From an uncultured Eubacteriales bacterium (lineage in GTDB: Bacteria; Bacillota_A; Clostridia; Christensenellales; Aristaeellaceae), in assembly GCA_900321945.1 (NCBI GenBank), contig ONXY01000108.1, positions 1 through 6,188 on the forward strand: a stretch of 6,188 nucleotides of DNA, written 5' to 3'. The first letter of the stretch is position 1, and each line of letters begins with the position of its first letter. The notes beneath the pieces were generated by a model. The model saw only the letters and a list, made by a program, of their open reading frames with translations. It did not search any database and had not been told where the DNA came from. Positions 1 to 5,822 of this stretch are shown one piece after another. The position numbers and the translations under genes were made by a program.

Positions 1-1386
1 ACCCTGAAGCAGGACCAGTTCATGTATGACGCGTATCCGGTCATGGATACGGTGATTATGGGCAACCAGCGCCTGTACGATATCATGCAGGAGAAGGACG
101 CGCTGTACGCGAAGCCCGATTTCAGCGAAGCGGACGGAGAAAAAGCCGCGGAACTGGAGGGCGAGTTCGCCGAAATGGACGGATGGAACGCGGAAAGCGA
201 CGCGGCGACGCTGCTGACCGGCCTGGGGATCCCTGCGGAGGAGCACACAATGATGATGGGCGACCTCCAGGCGGGCGACAAATTCAAGGTGCTGCTCGCG
301 CAGGCGCTTTTCGGCAATCCGGATATCCTCCTGCTGGACGAGCCTACCAACAACCTGGACAACCGGTCCGTCGCGTGGCTGGAGGATTTCCTGATGGACT
401 TTCCGGGCACGCTGATCGTGGTATCCCACGACAGATGGTTCCTGAACAATATCTGCACCCACATTGTGGACATCGATTACAACCAGGTCAAGCTGTACGT
501 GGGCAACTACGATTTCTGGTATGAGTCCAGCAAAATGATGCAGAGCCTGATGAACGACCAGAAGAAGCGCCGGGAGGATAAGATCCGGGAACTGCAGGCG
601 TTTATTCAGCGCTTCTCCAGCAACAAGAGCAAGGCAAAGCAGGCCACCAGCCGCAGAAAGCTGCTGGACCAGCTGACCATCGAGCAGATGCCCGCCTCCA
701 GCCGCCGTTATCCCTGGGTAGCCTTCACGCCCGACCGGGAGGCCGGGAAGGACATCCTGAACGTGACGGATCTGAACTATACTCAGGACGGCGTACCGCT
801 GCTGAAAAACGTCAGCTTCCTGGTGACCCGGGGGCAGAAGATCGCCCTGGTGGGTAACGAACAGGCCGCGACCGCGCTGTTCCGCATTCTCGCGGAGGAG
901 ATTCAGCCCGACAGCGGCACCGTAAAGTGGGGCGTGACCATCTCGACCAGCTATTTCCCCAAGGATAACAGCCCGTTCTTCGACGGCTGCGATCTGAATA
1001 TGATGCAGTGGTTCGCTCAGTATTCTCCCGAGCAGCTGGAGACCTATATGCGGGGGTTCCTCGGCCGGATGCTTTTCAGCGGCGACGACGTGTATAAACC
1101 CGTCAGCGTCCTCTCCGGCGGAGAGAGGGTCCGCTGCATGCTGAGCCGGATGATGCTCAGCGGCGCGAACTTCCTGATGCTGGATCAGCCCACCAACCAT
1201 CTGGATCTGGAATCCATCACCGCCGTGAACAACGGACTCATCAATTTCCCCGGCAACGTGATTTTCACGAGCCAGGATCACCAGTTCATCTCCACCATCG
1301 CGGACCGCATTCTGGAAATTCACGCGGACGGCACCGTTTCCGACTACCTCTGCAACTACGAGGAGTTCCTGGAGCGGACGAAATAA
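1..1386 (+). CDS. ABC-F family ATPase, YbiT/YkpA-like, 5'-truncated by window edge
   Basis: Soluble tandem-NBD protein of the ABC-F family, which acts on ribosomes rather than in membrane transport. The reading frame is open from base 1, so 461 residues of the C-terminal part are seen; the NBD1 Walker A lies before the window. NBD1 shows a diverged signature (LQAGD, 265-279), an intact Walker B with LLLDEP (catalytic Glu at 340-342) and an intact H-loop SHD (His at 427-429). A charged helical linker (about 523-710, containing SKAKQATSRRK) matches the tRNA-interaction linker of ABC-F proteins. NBD2 has an intact LSGGE (1111-1125), but its P-loop reads GNEQAATAL (853-879, no Lys-Ser), Walker B reads LDQP (Gln at 1186-1188) and the H-loop reads SQD (Gln at 1273-1275). 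The frame is otherwise clean to TAA, so it is not an obvious pseudogene. The resemblance is to E. coli YbiT and B. subtilis YkpA, from memory; the exact subfamily is inferred. No transmembrane segments. It converges on the next gene. Confidence 0.93.
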   Translation, partial: TLKQDQFMYDAYPVMDTVIMGNQRLYDIMQEKDALYAKPDFSEADGEKAAELEGEFAEMDGWNAESDAATLLTGLGIPAEEHTMMMGDLQAGDKFKVLLAQALFGNPDILLLDEPTNNLDNRSVAWLEDFLMDFPGTLIVVSHDRWFLNNICTHIVDIDYNQVKLYVGNYDFWYESSKMMQSLMNDQKKRREDKIRELQAFIQRFSSNKSKAKQATSRRKLLDQLTIEQMPASSRRYPWVAFTPDREAGKDILNVTDLNYTQDGVPLLKNVSFLVTRGQKIALVGNEQAATALFRILAEEIQPDSGTVKWGVTISTSYFPKDNSPFFDGCDLNMMQWFAQYSPEQLETYMRGFLGRMLFSGDDVYKPVSVLSGGERVRCMLSRMMLSGANFLMLDQPTNHLDLESITAVNNGLINFPGNVIFTSQDHQFISTIADRILEIHADGTVSDYLCNYEEFLERTK

Positions 1387-1399
1387 CGGATAAAAGAAG

Positions 1400-1422
1400 C
1401 CGCGGAGGGAAGGCCTCCGCGG
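1400..1422 (+). terminator. GC-rich hairpin just after the ABC-F gene
   Basis: A perfect 9-bp stem (CCGCGGAGG at 1400-1408 with CCTCCGCGG at 1414-1422) around a 5-nt loop begins 13 nt after the ABC-F stop codon. It lacks a T-run of its own (AGAATCAAAAT follows), so alone it is a weak intrinsic terminator. It probably acts with the larger hairpin just downstream, as a 3'-end stabiliser or a first pause element. Confidence 0.5.
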
Positions 1423-1428
1423 AGAATC

Positions 1429-1486
1429 AAAATCCCGCTGACGAACGGCCCGAACGCGTTCGGGACCGTCCGTCAGCGGGATTTTT
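1429..1486. terminator. Bidirectional rho-independent terminator between convergent genes
   Basis: The outer arms 1429-1443 and 1471-1485 are perfect 15-bp inverted repeats. The inner arms 1445-1454 and 1459-1469 extend the stem by 10 bp, with one mismatch (1444/1470), one bulged base (1465) and a 4-nt CGCG loop. The outer arms end in AAAA on the left and TTTTT on the right, so transcripts from either strand form a GC-rich stem followed by a U-run. It lies between the ABC-F stop (1386) and the stop of the minus-strand small gene (1505), where a shared terminator for converging units is expected. Confidence 0.92.
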
Positions 1487-1504
1487 GCTCAGACGCCGGA
1501 CCGG

Positions 1505-1804
1505 TCAGATTTCAGGAAATACAGGGGCTTGTTCCGAAGCGGCGGGCCACCGGGAAGGAACGTCCGGGCAGAAAGCCCGGAGCCGCTCCGCCCGATGCTC
1601 CACATAACACCCGCAAAGCGCGCAGGTTCCCATGTTCAGATTCGGACAGGCACGGCAGGCGTTCAGGCGCTGCCGGACGGATTCCGCGGGCGCCCTTTCG
1701 CCTTCCGGGATCAGATCAATCAGTTCCCGGACGGAGGCGCGGAGCGCTTCCCCGTCCGGAAGATCCCGAAGCAGACACCGGACACAGGGCTTCCGGAAAA
1801 TCAT
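1505..1804 (-). CDS. Small cysteine-rich probable zinc-binding protein (DUF6171-like)
   Basis: A 99-residue protein with eight cysteines: C7-x2-C10, C50-x2-C53, C61-x2-C64-x-C66 and C79, with His70 near the last group. The CxxC pairs suggest one or two zinc sites. The pattern (N-terminal CxRCLLR, a helical spacer, then CxxCxxLxxGxCxxCGCxVExRA and a late CP) matches what I recall of the DUF6171 family of Clostridia; that assignment is from memory and no function is known to me. No signal peptide or membrane segment is seen. The start is secure in context: its ATG (1802-1804) shares bases with the TGA of the arabinofuranosidase gene (1801-1803) in an ATGA overlap, with a GGAG about 11 nt upstream inside that gene. 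It is therefore probably translationally coupled and co-transcribed. Transcription would end at the shared hairpin at 1429-1486. Confidence 0.85.
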   Translation of the reverse strand: MIFRKPCVRCLLRDLPDGEALRASVRELIDLIPEGERAPAESVRQRLNACRACPNLNMGTCALCGCYVEHRAERLRAFCPDVPSRWPAASEQAPVFPEI

Positions 1805-3264
1805 GAGAGCGTGATCTCCGCCACGGCGCAGGCGGGCAGGCGCACCAGCACATCTCCGTTTTCCGCGACGGCGGCGTCCAGATCCCGTACGGCGAGGGGA
1901 GAGAAATCAAAGTCGTTCTTTTCGTGCATTTCCCCTGCCAGCACCCGGGCCCGGGCCTGACCGGCGCGCACGCCGGAGATCCGGAGCTCCGCCGGGTTTT
2001 CCGCGTCCAGATTCGCGACGGTCACGGTATACACGCCGTCCTTCTCCGAGGCGGAAGCCGTAATCTGCTCCATGGACCAGGCTTCCGTTCCCGCGGTTCC
2101 GCTCCGCACGAAGCAGCCGATTTCCCGCGCTCCCTGATGAGCGCGGTACAGGCTGAACACGTGCCAGGTGGGCGTCAGGACGATGCGGTCTCCCTCCGTC
2201 AGAATCACCGCCTGCAGAACGTTCACGGTCTGAGCCAGGTTGGCCATGATCACCCGGTCGCAGTGGCGGTTGAAGATGTTCAGCGTAATGGCCGCCACCA
2301 TCGCGTCGCGCATGGTGTTCTGCTGATACAGGAAGCCCGGATTGGTTCCCGGCTCCACATCGAACCAGGTTCCCCACTCGTCCACGATCAGCCCGACCCT
2401 CTTCTCCGGGTCGTAGCGGGTCATGACGGCGTCGTGGGCCGAGATGAGATCATCCATCCGGGCGGCCCGCTTCAGGGTCTTGTAGTATTCCTCCGCGGTG
2501 AAATCCGTCGCGCTGCCCTTCTTTTCCCAGGTATCCCCGCAGACCGTGTAGTGATGCAGAGACAGCCCGTCCATATACTGCGCGGCCTCGCGCATCAGAA
2601 CTTCCGTCCAGTGCATGTCCGGCCCGCCGGATCCGCAGGCGATGCGGAAGGGACGGTTTTCCCCCCATGTCCGGGCATAAGTCTGATACCGGCGGTACAG
2701 ATCAGCGTAATACTCCGGACGCATATTCCCGCCGCAGCCCCAGTTCTCATTTCCGATTCCCCAGTACCGGACGCCCCAGGAATCCTGCCGCCCGTTCTCC
2801 CGCCGCACCCGCACGACCGAGGAATCCCCGTCGGAATTCACGTACTCGATCCAGTCCGCCATCTCGCGAACCGTGCCGCTTCCCACATTGACGTTGATAT
2901 AAGGCTCGCAGCCGATCTGGGCGCAGAGATCCAGGAATTCATGCGTGCCGAAGGAGTTGTCCTCCACTATACCGCCCCAGTGCGTGTTGACCATCCGCCT
3001 GCGGCTTTCCTTCGGACCGATTCCGTCCTGCCAGTGGTACTCGTCGGCGAAGCAGCCGCCCGGCCAGCGCAGAACGGGAACGCCGATTTTTTTCAGCGCT
3101 TCCACCACGTCCGTGCGGATTCCCCGCACATTAGGGACGCGGCTGTCCTCTCCGACGTAGTATCCCTGATAGATACAGCGCCCCAGGTGCTCGGAGAAAT
3201 GCCCGTAGATTTCCTTCCGGATCGTTCCTTTGCTGCTTCCCGGGCTCAGGGTGATGTCCGCCAT
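1801..3264 (-). CDS. Alpha-L-arabinofuranosidase, glycoside hydrolase family 51
   Basis: A 487-residue retaining exo-glycosidase that releases terminal alpha-L-arabinofuranosyl units from arabinoxylan- or arabinan-derived oligosaccharides (EC 3.2.1.55). The GH51 layout is clear: an N-terminal start of the TIM barrel ([17 protein letters not shown]), then [15 protein letters not shown], then [12 protein letters not shown] carrying the acid/base Glu173 (codon 2746-2748), then LIVDEWGTW carrying the nucleophile Glu296 (codon 2377-2379). A C-terminal beta-sandwich begins after about residue 370. Length is normal for bacterial GH51. There is no signal peptide, so it is cytoplasmic and would act on imported oligosaccharides. 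I chose the ATG at 3264 because GGGAGG at 3273-3278 sits 8 nt before it; an in-frame GTG at 3285 lies upstream of that ribosome binding site. It overlaps the downstream small cysteine-rich gene by ATGA. Often named abfA or arfA; the natural substrate cannot be read from sequence. Confidence 0.96.
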   Translation of the reverse strand: MADITLSPGSSKGTIRKEIYGHFSEHLGRCIYQGYYVGEDSRVPNVRGIRTDVVEALKKIGVPVLRWPGGCFADEYHWQDGIGPKESRRRMVNTHWGGIVEDNSFGTHEFLDLCAQIGCEPYINVNVGSGTVREMADWIEYVNSDGDSSVVRVRRENGRQDSWGVRYWGIGNENWGCGGNMRPEYYADLYRRYQTYARTWGENRPFRIACGSGGPDMHWTEVLMREAAQYMDGLSLHHYTVCGDTWEKKGSATDFTAEEYYKTLKRAARMDDLISAHDAVMTRYDPEKRVGLIVDEWGTWFDVEPGTNPGFLYQQNTMRDAMVAAITLNIFNRHCDRVIMANLAQTVNVLQAVILTEGDRIVLTPTWHVFSLYRAHQGAREIGCFVRSGTAGTEAWSMEQITASASEKDGVYTVTVANLDAENPAELRISGVRAGQARARVLAGEMHEKNDFDFSPLAVRDLDAAVAENGDVLVRLPACAVAEITLS

Positions 3265-3272
3265 GCCCGTTT

Positions 3273-3278
3273 CCTCCC
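3273..3278 (-). promoter_or_regulatory. Ribosome binding site fixing the arabinofuranosidase start
   Basis: On the minus strand GGGAGG lies 8 nt before the ATG at 3264. The alternative in-frame GTG at 3283-3285 is 5' of this site and has no comparable Shine-Dalgarno sequence, so the shorter 487-residue product is preferred. Confidence 0.85.
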
Positions 3279-3285
3279 TTTTCAC

Positions 3286-3322
3286 GCGGCCCGGTCCGGC
3301 GTGCGGATCCGGCCGCTTTTTT
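3286..3322 (+). terminator. Terminator-like hairpin with T6 tail upstream of the glycan operon
   Basis: The arms GCGGCC (3286-3291) and GGCCGC (3311-3316) extend inward through GG/CC and TCCG/CGGA, with one bulged base on each side (3292 and 3308) and a 5-nt loop at 3299-3303. About 12 bp form, nearly all G:C, followed directly by six T (3317-3322). Read rightwards this is a textbook intrinsic terminator, yet no plus-strand gene precedes it. It could stop antisense transcripts crossing the arabinofuranosidase gene. Read leftwards it would be a leader hairpin just upstream of that gene's ribosome binding site. Confidence 0.6.
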
Positions 3323-3325
3323 CTC

Positions 3326-3356
3326 TATATAACCATGTCCGGAGGCTCTCCGTCAA
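3326..3356 (-). promoter_or_regulatory. Candidate promoter of the arabinofuranosidase operon
   Basis: On the minus strand TTGACG (3351-3356) is followed after 19 nt by TATATA (3326-3331). The -35 box matches consensus in five of six positions, the -10 in four, and the spacing is longer than the ideal 17. Transcription would start near 3319 and give a leader of about 55 nt containing the 3286-3316 hairpin. It is a reasonable but weak sigma-A candidate, in keeping with a regulated sugar-utilisation gene. Confidence 0.4.
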
Positions 3357-3362
3357 GACGGA
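3349..3362. promoter_or_regulatory. Short perfect dyad overlapping the minus-strand -35 box
   Basis: TCCGTC (3349-3354) and GACGGA (3357-3362) form a perfect 6-bp inverted repeat around AA. It overlaps the candidate leftward -35 box and lies 17 nt upstream of the rightward -35 box. The position suits an operator, but a dyad this short could arise by chance and no regulator gene is present in the window. Confidence 0.25.
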
Positions 3363-3379
3363 ATTCATCAAGGCTGAAA

Positions 3380-3408
3380 TTGACAGTCCAATCCTTCTAT
3401 GATATGAT
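3380..3408 (+). promoter_or_regulatory. Strong sigma-A-type promoter of the glycan operon
   Basis: TTGACA (3380-3385, six of six) is followed by exactly 17 nt and TATGAT (3403-3408, five of six). A second TATGAT at 3398-3403 is only 12 nt from the -35 box and so is not the partner. Transcription would begin near 3415, leaving a leader of about 25 nt before the TTG start at 3440. This is the best promoter match in the window. Confidence 0.88.
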
Positions 3409-3423
3409 ATTCCGCAGGAAACG

Positions 3424-3430
3424 AAGGAGG
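3424..3430 (+). promoter_or_regulatory. Ribosome binding site fixing a TTG start
   Basis: AAGGAGG, a full Shine-Dalgarno match, ends 9 nt before the TTG at 3440-3442. The only nearby in-frame ATG upstream (3404-3406) lies inside the -10 box and would not be transcribed from this promoter. No in-frame ATG follows closely downstream, so TTG is the best-supported start. Confidence 0.85.
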
Positions 3431-3439
3431 CTGATTCCC

Positions 3440-4864
3440 TTGGCGAACAAGACCCGCTCCTTTCACGAGGTCCGGTCGGATCTCGCGATCGGCGCCATGA
3501 CCGTGGTTCTTTACGCCATTCTCGGGGCCGTTTTTTTTGCCTGCCTTTCCATATCCAACGTTTATCTGCGCCATCTGAACCGTACCGTAGCCACGACGCT
3601 GCTGACCTTTCTGGTCCTCATCATCGCCATGCACGCGGTTTACGGCGGCTTCAGCGTGGGAAGAAAGAAATCCAAACCCGTGATTTCCGCGATGATTACC
3701 GGGACCGTCATTACAGATCTGGTCGCCTATCTGCAGATGGAAATCATGAACGTGAACGCAAACTACAATTCCCATCTGGTGCTTTTCGGCGCGGACTTTC
3801 TCTATCTGCTGCTGGCGCTGGTACTGCAGACCGGGATCATTATTCTGTTCGTCCGGCTGGGAAACGATCTGTATTTCAGGTTTCATCCCCCGCGCAGCGT
3901 TCTTCTGATTCTGGGAGACCGGGATCAGGAGGCGCCGCTCCGCAGCAAAATCGGGCGGTACCGGCTGCAGTGGGACGTAAAGGACTGCGCTCTCTGCTCC
4001 GAAGAGAATATCCGGGAACGGATTGAAGACGCGGAAGTGGTCTTCCTCGGGGAAATGCCTGAGACGGACAAAGCGGTTCTGCTGAAAATCTGCTACGACC
4101 TGCGCAAGGACATCATGTGCAAAGCCCAGCTGCAGGAGACGATCCTCTGCAATTCGCGTCCGGCGATCGTGGACGACGCGCCGTTCCTGGAAATGGAGTA
4201 TTACAAGATGTCCTTCTTCCAGCGCGCCGCAAAGCGGATTGGTGATATTCTGATCTCAATACTCTGCCTGGTTCTGCTCAGCCCGCTTATGCTCATCATC
4301 GCCCTGGCGATCAGGATCGAGGACCGGGGTCCGGTGATCTTCAGCCAGCCCCGTCTCACCATCCGGGGACGGAAGTTTATTATCCGCAAATTCCGGACCA
4401 TGAAGGTGGAAGCGTCTCTCCACGACAACCAGGTTTCCACCGCCATCAACGACCCGCGGATTACAAAGGTCGGCAGGGTGCTGCGGCGTTTCCGCATGGA
4501 CGAGATTCCCCAGTTCTTCAACGTGCTGATGGGGGAGATGAGCCTGGTGGGTCCCAGGCCGGAGATGATCAGCAATATCAACCGTTACAAGTCCCAGCTG
4601 CCGGATTTCGTATACCGGGAGAAAATGAAGGCGGGCATTACAGGCTACGCCCAGATTGAAGGCCGGTACAACACCACGCCGGAAGACAAGCTGATGCTGG
4701 ACCTGATGTATATTGAGAGCTTTTCAGTCTGGCTGGACGTTAAACTGCTGATGCGGACGGTTACCGTCCTTTTCAGACACGATTCCACGCAGGGCTTTGC
4801 GGCGCCGCCCGCGCCGGATCCCGCGGTGAACCCGAAACGAAGAAGGAGGAGCGAATCCCGATGA
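3440..4864 (+). CDS. Undecaprenyl-phosphate sugar phosphotransferase (polyisoprenyl-phosphate hexose-1-phosphate transferase, WbaP/CpsE-like)
   Basis: A 474-residue inner-membrane enzyme that transfers a sugar-1-phosphate from a UDP-sugar to undecaprenyl phosphate, the first committed step of exopolysaccharide or surface glycan assembly. Four N-terminal transmembrane segments are visible (about 17-37, 50-72, 82-102, 118-138). A soluble Rossmann-like region follows (about 152-245). The catalytic bacterial sugar transferase domain begins with KRIGDILISILCLVLLSP, a membrane-inserted helix with its kinking Ser-Pro (281-282). It continues with KFRTM (317-321), DPRITKVGRVLRRFRMDEIPQ with the catalytic Asp354-Glu355 dyad, SLVGPRPE (368-375) and GITGYAQIEGRYN. 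Length matches large monotopic phosphoglycosyl transferases. The C-terminus ends in an Ala/Pro-rich then basic tail (KRRRR). Its TGA overlaps the next gene's ATG. The sugar (glucose, galactose or other) cannot be told from sequence. The Gly-rich nucleotide motif of the middle domain is not recognisable. Confidence 0.95.
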   Translation: MANKTRSFHEVRSDLAIGAMTVVLYAILGAVFFACLSISNVYLRHLNRTVATTLLTFLVLIIAMHAVYGGFSVGRKKSKPVISAMITGTVITDLVAYLQMEIMNVNANYNSHLVLFGADFLYLLLALVLQTGIIILFVRLGNDLYFRFHPPRSVLLILGDRDQEAPLRSKIGRYRLQWDVKDCALCSEENIRERIEDAEVVFLGEMPETDKAVLLKICYDLRKDIMCKAQLQETILCNSRPAIVDDAPFLEMEYYKMSFFQRAAKRIGDILISILCLVLLSPLMLIIALAIRIEDRGPVIFSQPRLTIRGRKFIIRKFRTMKVEASLHDNQVSTAINDPRITKVGRVLRRFRMDEIPQFFNVLMGEMSLVGPRPEMISNINRYKSQLPDFVYREKMKAGITGYAQIEGRYNTTPEDKLMLDLMYIESFSVWLDVKLLMRTVTVLFRHDSTQGFAAPPAPDPAVNPKRRRRSESR

Positions 4865-5766
4865 ACACCACGCTACTAATTATGGCCGCCGGGCTGGGAT
4901 CCCGTTACGGAGGAAACAAGCAGATTGACCGGATCGGACCGAACGGTGAGATCCTGATGGAATACTCCATCCACGACGCCGTCGCAGCCGGTTTTGACAA
5001 GGTCGTATTCGTGATCCGGAAAAGCATGGATCAGCTCTTCCGGGAGATGATCGGCAACAAAATCTCAGACAAGGTTCAGGTGGAGTACGCCTATCAGGAA
5101 TATGATTCCCTGCCCGGCGGATTCCAGGCGCCGGCGGACCGGACCAAACCTTACGGAACGGTACACGCCGTTCTCTGCGCGAAGAACCTGATCCATGAGC
5201 CCTTCGCCGTCATCAACGCGGACGACTATTACGGAAGGGACGCTTTCACGGCCATGGCCGGCAGCCTGCGCCGCCTCCGGGAGAGCCGGGACCGCGCTTC
5301 CATGGTCGCCTACTATCTGAAGAACACCATTTCCGAAAACGGACATGTGACCCGGGGCGTCTGCACAAAAGACACGGAGGGGAATCTGGTCAAGGTGACC
5401 GAGACCTATAAAATCATTCCCTTCCCGGACGGAACCATCCGCGATATCAACGACAATCCCGACGGCGTCATCCTGGATCCGAACGCGCTGGTCTCCATGA
5501 ATTTCTGGGGGTTCGCCCCTTCCTTCTTCGAATCGGGCGAGAAGTATCTCGCCGATTTCCTGGCTTCCCCCGAAGGGGACCCGCTGAAAAAGGAATTCGT
5601 TCTTCCGACGCTGGTGGATATGCTGATGCGCGAGGAAAACCTGAAGGTGGAGGTGCTGTCCACCGACGCGGTCTGGTTCGGCATTACCTATAAGGAAGAC
5701 AAGGCCTATGTGATGAGCGAACTGAAGAAACTCCACGAAAGCGGAGTTTACCCCGCGGCGCTGTAA
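4861..5766 (+). CDS. Sugar nucleotidyltransferase (NTP_transferase family, NDP-sugar pyrophosphorylase-like)
   Basis: A 301-residue cytoplasmic enzyme expected to join a sugar-1-phosphate (or similar phosphorylated substrate) to an NTP, releasing pyrophosphate and giving an activated sugar. Evidence: an N-terminal Rossmann strand followed by the nucleotide-binding loop AAGLGSRYGGNKQ (9-21); GPNGEILMEYSI (27-37); KPYGTVHAVL (96-105); and VINADDYYG (117-125), whose Asp residues would bind the catalytic metal. A C-terminal region with VSMNFWGF resembles conserved family sequence. It belongs to the single-domain form, without the left-handed beta-helix of GlmU/GlgC types. The ATG overlaps the preceding stop (ATGA), with AAGGAGG at 4843-4849, 11 nt upstream, so translation is probably coupled. 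Sitting between the initiating transferase and a galE-like gene, it most likely supplies a nucleotide sugar for the same glycan. Base and sugar specificity are unassigned; a UTP-glucose-1-phosphate role is possible but not shown. Confidence 0.9.
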   Translation: MNTTLLIMAAGLGSRYGGNKQIDRIGPNGEILMEYSIHDAVAAGFDKVVFVIRKSMDQLFREMIGNKISDKVQVEYAYQEYDSLPGGFQAPADRTKPYGTVHAVLCAKNLIHEPFAVINADDYYGRDAFTAMAGSLRRLRESRDRASMVAYYLKNTISENGHVTRGVCTKDTEGNLVKVTETYKIIPFPDGTIRDINDNPDGVILDPNALVSMNFWGFAPSFFESGEKYLADFLASPEGDPLKKEFVLPTLVDMLMREENLKVEVLSTDAVWFGITYKEDKAYVMSELKKLHESGVYPAAL

Positions 5767-5822
5767 TGACCGGCGCTGTCCGCTCCGGGCGTTTTCCGGA
5801 AATCTGACAGGGAGAGAAAAAC

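Noticed and set aside
183..524. Out-of-frame 113-codon frame inside the ABC-F gene
   Set aside because: Its Gly/Arg/Pro-rich translation is a frame shadow of the NBD1 coding region with no motif of its own.
1..1386. Treating the ABC-F gene as a pseudogene because of lost NBD2 motifs
   Set aside because: The frame is uninterrupted, NBD2 keeps LSGGE, its D-loop and overall fold sequence, and the losses are confined to one composite site.
3265..3285. GTG start adding seven residues to the arabinofuranosidase
   Set aside because: It precedes the GGGAGG ribosome binding site of the ATG at 3264, and the seven residues are not part of the fold.
1924..3402. A 492-codon open frame on the plus strand antisense to the arabinofuranosidase
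   Set aside because: It is rich in His, Arg, Pro and Ala without recognisable domains and mirrors the codon pattern of a confident GH51 gene. Long antisense frames are expected opposite GC-rich genes.
3230..3439. Longer N-terminus for the sugar phosphotransferase
   Set aside because: The extra 70 codons run through the terminator-like hairpin, the promoter boxes and the AAGGAGG. They encode no family sequence, and the TTG at 3440 has the ribosome binding site.
3368..3886. Minus-strand 172-codon frame opposite the transferase N-terminus
   Set aside because: It is opposite the transmembrane region and the promoter, is rich in Gln/His/Gly, and shows no ribosome binding site or family motif.
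5065..5736. Minus-strand 223-codon frame opposite the nucleotidyltransferase
   Set aside because: It is a shadow of a well-supported gene and has no independent promoter, ribosome binding site or domain.
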